From the NCBI GenBank assembly GCA_015222115.1, contig JADFUO010000048.1, positions 1 to 9,575 of the forward strand: DNA of 9,575 bases. The letters are read 5' to 3'. Source of the stretch: Bacteroidota bacterium (GTDB lineage Bacteria; Bacteroidota; Bacteroidia; Bacteroidales; JADFUO01). The notes under the pieces were generated by a model that saw only the letters and a list, made by a program, of their open reading frames with translations, searched no databases and was not told the DNA's origin. Numbering within the stretch: position 1 is the stretch's first letter; every line of letters begins with the position of its first letter. The position numbers and the translations under genes were made by a program. Positions 1 to 7,500 of this stretch are shown here, piece after piece.

Positions 1-231
1 AATCCAAGCACAGGTAACTTTACCATAAATTTAAATTCTGATAAAACAAAAAGACTTAATATAAAGATTATTAATCCTATTGGCTCGCTCATATATAAGG
101 AAAGTAATATTCAAGTAAAAGGTATTTATACAAATACTCTTGATTTAAGCAATTTTCCTGTAGGAATTTATTATTTAATTGTTGAAGGAGATAAAATTAA
201 TAGTATAAATAAGATTTTGATTCAGAAATAA
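1..231 (+). CDS. 3' end of a T9SS cargo protein (type A sorting domain), 5' part outside window
   Basis: The window opens in frame 1 and stays open for 76 codons to a TAA at 229-231. The translation begins NPSTGNFTINL and ends with SNFPVGIYYLIVEGDK and a basic tail ending KILIQK. This is the usual pattern of the T9SS type A C-terminal sorting domain: an NP.xG.F motif, alternating beta strands, an LSxxPxGxYxL-like strand and a final Lys-rich strand. Such tails are recognised by the T9SS machinery and usually removed when the cargo is attached to the surface. The functional N-terminal part is outside the window, so the activity of the protein cannot be stated. It precedes two more T9SS cargo genes on the same strand, but 461 bp and a hairpin separate it from them, so it is probably a separate transcription unit. 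Confidence 0.85.
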   Translation, partial: NPSTGNFTINLNSDKTKRLNIKIINPIGSLIYKESNIQVKGIYTNTLDLSNFPVGIYYLIVEGDKINSINKILIQK

Positions 232-240
232 AATTATTTT

Positions 241-273
241 AGCTGGTAAGCGGTTTTGAACCGCTAACCAGCT
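241..273 (+). terminator. Hairpin after the first gene, likely transcription terminator
   Basis: Arms AGCTGGTAAGCGG (241-253) and CCGCTAACCAGCT (261-273) pair over 13 positions with one A/A mismatch around a 7-base loop, TTTTGAA. The hairpin begins 10 bases after the stop codon at 229-231. The following bases (TTATCAATC) are only weakly T-rich, so this is not a textbook Rho-independent terminator. Position and stem strength nevertheless fit transcript termination or 3'-end protection for the upstream T9SS cargo gene. Confidence 0.55.
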
Positions 274-280
274 TTATCAA

Positions 281-320
281 TCTCAATTAATTTCTATCAA
301 TTTCTATAAGTTTCAATAAA
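281..320. repeat. Degenerate 10-bp tandem repeat, four units
   Basis: Four consecutive 10-mers resemble each other: TCTCAATTAA, TTTCTATCAA, TTTCTATAAG and TTTCAATAAA. All share a T(T/C)TC core followed by an A-rich half. The units are low-complexity and about one helical turn long. No function is evident; they lie directly after the putative terminator. Confidence 0.5.
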
Positions 321-398
321 TATCCATTTCCATATCCTTAATAATTTGTACCTTTATCTGATTATACTGAATTTATTCGGATTTAAGAAAAATTTCCG

Positions 399-417
399 AC
401 GTAACTATCAGATACGT
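399..417. repeat. Small hairpin in the leader region
   Basis: ACGTA (399-403) and TACGT (413-417) form a 5-bp perfect stem with a 9-base loop. The stem is short and could be chance. It is recorded because the 461-bp gap 232-692 holds several such structures and no gene. Confidence 0.3.
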
Positions 418-450
418 AATAAGAATCAGTCTTAATTTCTCGTAAAGTAT

Positions 451-556
451 AAACTTGTCCGTATGGATGCGTTTAGTATATTTCTTGACATTGCAATATA
501 CTTATAATAACTTGGGAAATTATACCGATACGGAACAGGTCCATACGGACAAGTTT
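451..556. repeat. Long inverted repeat A upstream of the peptidase operon (17-bp perfect arms)
   Basis: The left arm AAACTTGTCCGTATGGA (451-467) is the exact reverse complement of TCCATACGGACAAGTTT (540-556). A 72-base loop separates them and contains a further 8-bp hairpin and the left arm of inverted repeat B. The left-arm sequence recurs with one mismatch at 9040-9056 inside the element downstream of the operon, so it belongs to a dispersed family and is not unique to this leader. It could be a mobile palindromic repeat or part of a structured 5' leader RNA. Confidence 0.8.
475..502. repeat. Hairpin nested in the loop of inverted repeat A
   Basis: AGTATATT (475-482) pairs perfectly with AATATACT (495-502) around a 12-base loop (483-494). 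It lies entirely between the left arm of repeat A and the left arm of repeat B, so it can form together with both of them. Confidence 0.5.
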
Positions 557-590
557 TGCAAAATTTAAAAGGTTGTTCCTATCGGTATAA
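520..590. repeat. Inverted repeat B, interleaved with repeat A
   Basis: TTATACCGATA (520-530) pairs with TATCGGTATAA (580-590), and GGAACA (532-537) with TGTTCC (574-579), leaving C531 as a single bulge: 17 base pairs in all. The left arm lies inside the loop of repeat A and the right arm lies beyond the right arm of repeat A. The order of arms is therefore A-B-A'-B', the topology of an H-type pseudoknot rather than of nested hairpins. Only two bases (538-539) separate the left arm of B from the right arm of A. Confidence 0.75.
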
Positions 591-599
591 CTAACTCTA

Positions 600-625
600 A
601 ACAGCTTTTACTTCGTAAACCTGTT
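600..625. repeat. Short hairpin near the operon start
   Basis: AACAG (600-604) pairs with CTGTT (621-625). The interior continues with a C/C mismatch, three T-A pairs, one bulged T and a TAC/GTA closing stem around a TTC loop. It ends 67 bases before the ATG of the first peptidase gene and may be part of its untranslated leader. No convincing Bacteroidota promoter (TTTG and TAnnTTTG) was found to fix the transcription start. Confidence 0.35.
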
Positions 626-692
626 AAGATTTAGTATAAATGAAAGCAACTTTTTTAAAATTATTATTGTCTAATTCTTAAACTCAGGAAAC

Positions 693-3600
693 ATGTATAA
701 AATAAATTGTAAACTTTTAGTATTGTTATTTTTGTTTTTTGTGATGTCATCTTCAATGAAAGCCCAGGTCAAAGAACAATGGACAATTACAAAAGCAGAT
801 TCCATAAAATTCAGTGAAATCCCTGAACTGAAACTTCCCGATAAATATAAAGGAGATAAAGCACCTTTGCTTCCCCCAAGTCTTGACAATTCACAGTTAC
901 CATATTTCAGACCAATATTTCTGCAATCACAATGGTCTTGTGGTCAGGCAAGCGGTATTGGGTATAATTTTACTTATGAAATAAATTATCTCAGAGATTT
1001 ACCTGCTGATATTCCTGAAAATCAATATCCAACTCACTTTACATGGAATTTTTTAAATGGAGGTCAGTATGATTGTGGAGTGAGCTTATTTGATTCATGG
1101 GAAATAGTTAAAGATGTGGGGTGCCCTACTGTAGCAGATTACGGTGGCCTTTATTATGGAGGTGCTTTAAGATGGATGTCGGGTTATAATGAATATTATA
1201 ATGGAATGCATAACAGATTAAATAATTTTTATAAAATTAATATTGGAACACCCGAAGGACTTGAAATATTAAAATATTGGATGAACGACCATTTGGATGG
1301 CTCGGAATTTGGGGGAGTTGCAAATTTTATGTGTGCTTCAGGTGGTGAGCAATCAAGATTTTTACCATCAGGAACACCGGAAGAAGGTATGTATGTTGTA
1401 ATCGGATGGGGAATATGGGTAGGTCATCAGGTAACGATTGTGGGATATAACGACTCAATAAGATATGATTATAATGAAGACGGTCAGTTTACAAATCATT
1501 TAGATATAAACGATGATGGTATTGTTGATATGAAAGACTGGGAAATCGGTGGATTTAAAATTGCAAATAGCTTTGGAACAGATTGGGGCAACGATGGATT
1601 TAAATACATGATGTATAAAGTGGCTGCTGAGCCGTCATCAAACGGAGGCTTATGGAATAATTCATCTTATGTTATCCGTGCTAAGGAAAATTTAGAACCT
1701 CAGTTAACCATTAAATTAACAATTAAACATGACTCAAGAGAAAAAATAAAAATTACTGCCGGTGTATCTGATGATACATTAGCTTTAGCACCATCAAAAA
1801 TACTAAATTTCCCTGTATTCTCATATCAGGGTGGCGATTATTATATGCAGGGTGGTAACACCGAAGAAGATAAAACCATAGAAATTGGTTTGGATATTAC
1901 CCCGCTTTTAAGTTTTATTAACAGTGGAGAAGAGGCAAAATATTTTCTTCTTGTAAATGAAAACGACCCTGATAATGTTGCAACGGGGAAAATAATTTCA
2001 TATTCAATTATTGATTATACAAATGGTGTAAACGAAATAGTTTGTCAGCAATCAAACATACCTTTGAACGAAAACGATTTAACAATTTTGTCCATTAATC
2101 ATACAATTGATTTTGACAAAATAAATATTGAAAATGAGGAGCTTCAAACGGTAATAATAAATGAACCTTATTATGAAATTCTGATAGCGTCAGGTGGTGA
2201 AGAACCCTACCATTGGAGCATAATTCAAAGTTATGTAGAAAATAATTATACTGATAATTTCCCTGAAATAAATACACAGGTTTTATTACCGGGTAGTTAT
2301 GATGATGGATATGTATCACAAGATATTGATTTTTCGTTTCCGTTTTACGGGAAAATTTATAATCGCCTTGTAGTGCATACAGACGGTTTTTTAATGTTTG
2401 ATGAACAAATATATGAATGGCCCTATACGATTGATAAAATGCTGCTTTTCAAAAATGTGGCAAGCATTTCTCCTTTTTGGACGGATTTAAGAATTTATCC
2501 CGGTCAGGAAGACGGAATGTGGTATGAAGGAAATCAGGATTATGCAATTTTCAGATGGAAAGAATCAATAGCAGGGCAACCTGAAGAAACCGACATAAAT
2601 TTTGCAGTAAAACTTTATCCTTTAGGGAATATTGAATTTTATTACGGAGAAATATTAATGAATGAAAATACCGAATGGATTGCAGGAATTTCAAGTGGAG
2701 ATGGATTAAATCATGCAATAGCAGGTATTTCAAATACTTTTAATATATCGCCCGACCAGGTGGTTGAATTCATTCCCATTGATTATCCTATGGGGCTGGA
2801 AATTTCGGATGATGGTGTATTTAGTGGTACTCCTGTTAAAGAATGTATAGCTTGTGAAGTTACATTTATGGTAAAAGACAATAATAATATTTTTGTTGTT
2901 AAAAGTTTCCAGATTTCAACAGGTGGAATTTTATTTGATTACACAATTGAGGCAGGAGGGGATGAAATTATTGAATATGGAGAAACCGTTAATATGAACA
3001 TTTCAGTTAAAAACATAGATTCTGTCGCTATTGAAAATGCTGTCTTAACTGTTTCAACAGATGACGAATATATTACTATAACTGATAATTATGAATATTT
3101 GGGAACTATTGAACCAGATGAAACGGTTACGGTTTCAAATGCTATTATTTTTAATGTGGATCCGTCAATACCGAATGAACATATAATCATATTAAGTGCA
3201 GATTTCTCTTCTTTAACAAATTCATGGGATAAATATATTGTTTTAACTGCTTATGCACCCAACCTGCAAATTGGGAATGTGATAGTTTCTGACGGAGGAA
3301 ATGGGAAATTAGACCCCGGTGAAACGGCAGATTTAATAATCCCCATTAAAAATATTGGTGCAGCCGATGCTTTTGATGTTTACGGCGAACTTTTTCCTGA
3401 CGATCAATTCATTATTGTTAATGAATCATCACCAATATATTTCGGAGATATTCAAAAAGGTGAAACCATTGAAAAATCATTTAGTGTTTCGGCTGAAGAT
3501 TATGCACCTAACGGATTTATTTCAGAACTGGGATTTAATATATCGGCAAACGGATTATACTATGAAAAATCTTTTAATTTGATGATCGGGTTAATTCCCG

Positions 3601-4508
3601 TCCTTATTGTTGATTTGGACCCATTAAATCATTCAGGTCCGGCATTCCGGTCAATCATTGACAACATGGCCGTTGTTTATGAATACACAAACATTTTTCC
3701 TGCAATTCCGTTTAACTACAAATCTTTGTTCATAAGTCTGGGTATATTTTTTTCAAATTATGAATTGAGTTCTGCACAAGGGCAAAAACTTGCCGAGTAT
3801 CTTGAAAACGGAGGAATGATTTACATGGAAGGAAGAGAAACGTGGCTTAATGACACACAGACACAGGTTCATCCTATGTTTAATATGAATGTTGTTGAAG
3901 ATAATTGGTTTGCTTTAGATACAATTTATGGCATTGCCGAAACATTTACTGATGGGATGAAGTTTGAATATTATACTGATAATGTATTTCTCAATTATAT
4001 TTTTGAATCTGATCCATCAGCTTATGTAATTTTTCAAAGTCAACCTGTATCTTATGCTTGCCAGGTTGCTTATGATGCAGGAAGTTATAAAACTATAGGT
4101 TCTTCAATTGAGTTTGGCGCACTTCTGGATAATGAAGATCCTTCAACAAAAGAAATTCTGTTCAAAAAATATCTGGATTTCTTCGGGATTGAAGAAAACA
4201 CAAGTGATATTAATGAAAATAAAAATATTTCTAATATCACAGCAAGCATTAACTACCCAAACCCTTTTAAAACACAAACAACAATTGAATTTTTTCTTAA
4301 CTCCGGCAGCAAAGTAAAATTAAGTATTTACAATATTAACGGACAAATAATCACAACTCTTGCTAATAAAATATTTATAAAAGGCAATCATAAAATTATT
4401 TGGGATGGGAAAGATAATTCCGGTAAAAATGTATCGGAAGGAATATATTTTTATAAATTGCAGTCCGAAAAATTTATTGAAGCCAATAAGATGATCTTAA
4501 TTAAATAA
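693..4508 (+). CDS. Secreted papain-like cysteine peptidase, multidomain T9SS cargo (paralogue 1)
   Basis: 1271 residues. A signal peptide (1-25) ends at MKAQ and starts the mature chain. The papain-like C1A domain (about 60-320) shows Gln78 as likely oxyanion-hole residue, catalytic Cys83 (WSCGQAS), His245 (GHQVTIVGYND) and Asn292 (ANSFGTDWG). Between His and Asn lie two calcium-loop motifs, DYNEDG (259-264) and DINDDGIVDMKD (271-282). No I29-type inhibitory prodomain is apparent. Next come a beta-rich module (about 330-485), a He_PIG Ig-like domain (about 491-740) split by a nidogen-like module (about 546-670), and two Ig-like domains (about 744-965), the second with DPGET at 874-878. A flavodoxin/amidotransferase-like domain (about 967-1166) shows no obvious nucleophile. 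The tail (about 1180-1271) is a FlgD-like T9SS sorting domain with YPNPF and WDGKD. AGGAA (686-690) is only a weak, close ribosome site. It is the first gene of an operon with its paralogue. Peptidase activity is inferred; the substrate is unknown. Confidence 0.85.
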   Translation: MYKINCKLLVLLFLFFVMSSSMKAQVKEQWTITKADSIKFSEIPELKLPDKYKGDKAPLLPPSLDNSQLPYFRPIFLQSQWSCGQASGIGYNFTYEINYLRDLPADIPENQYPTHFTWNFLNGGQYDCGVSLFDSWEIVKDVGCPTVADYGGLYYGGALRWMSGYNEYYNGMHNRLNNFYKINIGTPEGLEILKYWMNDHLDGSEFGGVANFMCASGGEQSRFLPSGTPEEGMYVVIGWGIWVGHQVTIVGYNDSIRYDYNEDGQFTNHLDINDDGIVDMKDWEIGGFKIANSFGTDWGNDGFKYMMYKVAAEPSSNGGLWNNSSYVIRAKENLEPQLTIKLTIKHDSREKIKITAGVSDDTLALAPSKILNFPVFSYQGGDYYMQGGNTEEDKTIEIGLDITPLLSFINSGEEAKYFLLVNENDPDNVATGKIISYSIIDYTNGVNEIVCQQSNIPLNENDLTILSINHTIDFDKINIENEELQTVIINEPYYEILIASGGEEPYHWSIIQSYVENNYTDNFPEINTQVLLPGSYDDGYVSQDIDFSFPFYGKIYNRLVVHTDGFLMFDEQIYEWPYTIDKMLLFKNVASISPFWTDLRIYPGQEDGMWYEGNQDYAIFRWKESIAGQPEETDINFAVKLYPLGNIEFYYGEILMNENTEWIAGISSGDGLNHAIAGISNTFNISPDQVVEFIPIDYPMGLEISDDGVFSGTPVKECIACEVTFMVKDNNNIFVVKSFQISTGGILFDYTIEAGGDEIIEYGETVNMNISVKNIDSVAIENAVLTVSTDDEYITITDNYEYLGTIEPDETVTVSNAIIFNVDPSIPNEHIIILSADFSSLTNSWDKYIVLTAYAPNLQIGNVIVSDGGNGKLDPGETADLIIPIKNIGAADAFDVYGELFPDDQFIIVNESSPIYFGDIQKGETIEKSFSVSAEDYAPNGFISELGFNISANGLYYEKSFNLMIGLIPVLIVDLDPLNHSGPAFRSIIDNMAVVYEYTNIFPAIPFNYKSLFISLGIFFSNYELSSAQGQKLAEYLENGGMIYMEGRETWLNDTQTQVHPMFNMNVVEDNWFALDTIYGIAETFTDGMKFEYYTDNVFLNYIFESDPSAYVIFQSQPVSYACQVAYDAGSYKTIGSSIEFGALLDNEDPSTKEILFKKYLDFFGIEENTSDINENKNISNITASINYPNPFKTQTTIEFFLNSGSKVKLSIYNINGQIITTLANKIFIKGNHKIIWDGKDNSGKNVSEGIYFYKLQSEKFIEANKMILIK

Positions 4509-4515
4509 AAAAACA

Positions 4516-7500
4516 ATGAAGAAAATTTCGTTTTTAGTAACAGTAATACTGTTTGCTATAATTTCGGCGAAAGCTCAGGATATTCAAACTAAACAGGAAA
4601 GGGACAGGATTAATTATAATAAAAAGCTGGGTCGTATATCAGTAATGGATTCAATATATTTGATGAGTCTTCCGGATCTTGAAATCCCTGAAATTTATAA
4701 AAGTTTCCGGGCACCAACCTTACCTGATGTGCTGGATAATTCTACACAACCGTATTTTAGGCCTCCTTATAATCAGGCAGGATACTCTTGTGGTCAGGCG
4801 GCACTGGTTGGTTACAATTTTACTTATGAGATGAACTGGAAAAGAAATGTGCCGGGTAATGTTCCCGAAAATCAATATCCCACTCATTTTACATGGAATT
4901 TTATGAATGCCGGAAATTATTATGGTGGAGTAAGTTATTATCACAGTATAGAAATTCTGAGACATGCCGGTTGTCCGAATGTTGCGGTTTACGGAGGCAT
5001 GTCTTATGGAGGAGAAAAACGATGGATAAACGGATATGAAAATTATTATCATGCCATGCAGAACAGGATATTAAATGCTTATAAGCTCAGAATTCTTACC
5101 GTTGATGATTTAACTAATCTCAAACATTGGTTGCACGATCATCTTAATAACTCAAGTGTTGGTGGTCTTGCCAGCTTCTATGCAAATCAACCGTATATGT
5201 ATCATTTACCTCAAGGTACACCGGAAGCAGGCAAGTGTGTTGCCATTGTCTGGGGTTATTCTTCTCATGCATTAACAATTGTCGGCTGGAATGATTCTAT
5301 CAGGTGGGATTATAATAGTGACGGACAATATACCAATAACATTGACATTAACGGTGATGGAGTGGTAAATTTAAGAGACTGGGAGATCGGTGGATTTAAA
5401 TTTGTAAACAGTTATGGCGGAGTGCCAAATTGGGGAGATAGCGGCTTTTGCTATATGATGTATAAAACACTGGCAGATCCGTATGGTCAGGGAGGAATAT
5501 GGAATAATACCGTTAATTTTTTAAAAGTTAAAGATATTTGTTCCCCGCAGCTTACAATGAAAATAACCATTAAGCATACCAGAAGAAAAGCATTAAAAGT
5601 TACTGCAGGTTTATCAACAAATATCTCTGCAACAGAACCTTCTATTATTCTTGATTTTCCGATTTTTGATTTTCAGGGAGGTAATAATTATATGCAGGGA
5701 GGTACAACTGAGCAAGATAAAACATTAGAATTCGGATTGGATATAACCCCCTTACTCGGTTACCTGAACAGCGGTCAACAAGCAAAATATTTTTTAAGAG
5801 TATTGGAATATGACCTTGAGCATTGGGGTACAGGCGAAATAATTCAGTATTCATTAATGGATTATACTAATGGTGTGAATGAAATAACATGCCCAAGTAC
5901 AAATGTTCCTATTGCTGACAATGATTTAACTATGTTATCAATTGTTCATACTGTAAATTTTGATGAGGTAACAATTGTTAGTGATACTCTCCCTCCTGCT
6001 CCGGTTTACGAACCATACAGCTACCAGCTAAATGCTACCGGCGGGACGTCGCCATATTTTTGGATCGTAAAGAACAATTTCATTGAAAATACTTATTCTA
6101 ATAACTTTCCTACCGTTTCAGCTCATCAATTAATACCAAGTAGTAGTGATAATGGTTCAGTAGCACAGGTGCTTGATTTCTCATTTCCATTTTATTGTAC
6201 TGAATATGATACTGTAATTATTCACACAGACGGGTTTATTAAATTTGATGATCAGATTTTTATTTGGCCCTATCATCAGGATAACCAATTGTTATTTTTG
6301 AAAACCAAATGTATATCACCTTATATGACCGATTTAAGATTATATTCTTATGAGGGTGACGGAATATGGTATGAAGGTGATGAAAACAGTGCTATTTTCA
6401 GATGGAAAATATCAATATATGACCAACCGTCAAGCTCGGAATTGAATTTTGCAGTAAAGTTATTTCCATCAGGTGATATTGAATTTTACTATGGTGAAAT
6501 TATTTTACCTGATACTGTTGAATGGTATGGCGGAATATCAAGAGGCGATTGCATGGATTATCAATATTCAAGTATATCAGGTTCTAATTCTGTGCCTGAA
6601 GATTATGTTGTTGAATTTCTTGCTCCCGGTTTTCCGGCTGAAATGACTCTTTCAGAAGATGGAGTGTTCAGCGGAATACCCGAAAATCCATACCAGAATC
6701 TTGAAATTACATTTAAAGCAACGGATAATAACAATGTTTATGCAACCCGGAATCTATTGTTTTCAACAAATGGATTGTATATTGAATATACAATCAACGA
6801 TGGCAATAATAATATTATTGAATTTGGTGATACGGTTCATTTAAATCTTGGTTTGATGAATATCGGCAATCAGCCTATTAATAATGTTGATATGACAATA
6901 TCATCAGTTGATACGAATATTACAATAATTGACAGTACTCAATATTATGGAATAATAAATCCAGGTCAAACTGTTACGATTCAGGATGCATTTTCTTTTA
7001 TAGTTTCTCTTTCGGTTCCTGATGATCACCAAATAATTTTGAATAGTGTTATAACTTCAAATGGAGACACATGGTTGAGAGATATTACCCTGACTGCTTA
7101 TGCCCCTGTAATTGTTGTGGGAAATATTGAAATTTTCGATGGAGATAACGGAATACTGGATCCCGGTGAAACAGCCGATCTTATTGTTACACTTGAAAAT
7201 TATGGTGGGGCAGTATGCTCAAATATTGAAACCCTGATTACATCAAACAACCCGTTTATAACAATTAATGATAGTATCGGAAATATTGACACATTAGCAG
7301 CTTATTCAAACGATACAGTTGTTTATAATGTTACGGCTTCACCAATTGCTCCTTATGGATATATTGCTTATCTTGATATTAACATTACTGCCGATAACAA
7401 TTATTCTGTAACCGATACTATGTATTTTACTATCGGTTTGATAGTTGAGGATTTTGAAACCGGCGATTTTACACAATTTCCATGGGAATTTATGGGAGAT

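Noticed and set aside
401..411. GTAACTATCAG, similar to the outer terminal repeat GTAACTATTCAG of the downstream element
   Set aside because: It is eleven bases with one deletion and has no matching inverted copy before the next gene. It could be a decayed element end but may be chance.
662..669. TATTATTG as a Bacteroidota -7 box (TAnnTTTG) for the peptidase operon
   Set aside because: It has one mismatch, no TTTG at the expected distance upstream, and leaves only about 15-20 bases of leader. In such AT-rich DNA this is not enough to call a promoter.
671..889. 72-codon minus-strand frame overlapping the start of the first peptidase gene
   Set aside because: It crosses the signal-peptide coding region of a well supported gene and has no recognisable motif.
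1467..1538. Dockerin domain for cellulosome-type assembly
   Set aside because: The two DxNxDG loops resemble dockerin repeats, but they lie between catalytic His and Asn rather than in a separate domain of about 60 residues, and dockerin-type flanking helices are not evident.
4720..5052. Open frame of 110 codons on the minus strand, and other shorter frames overlapping the two large genes
   Set aside because: They lie wholly within the two large genes, whose translations show clear homologous domains. The antisense products have no recognisable motifs and look like by-products of AT-rich coding sequence.
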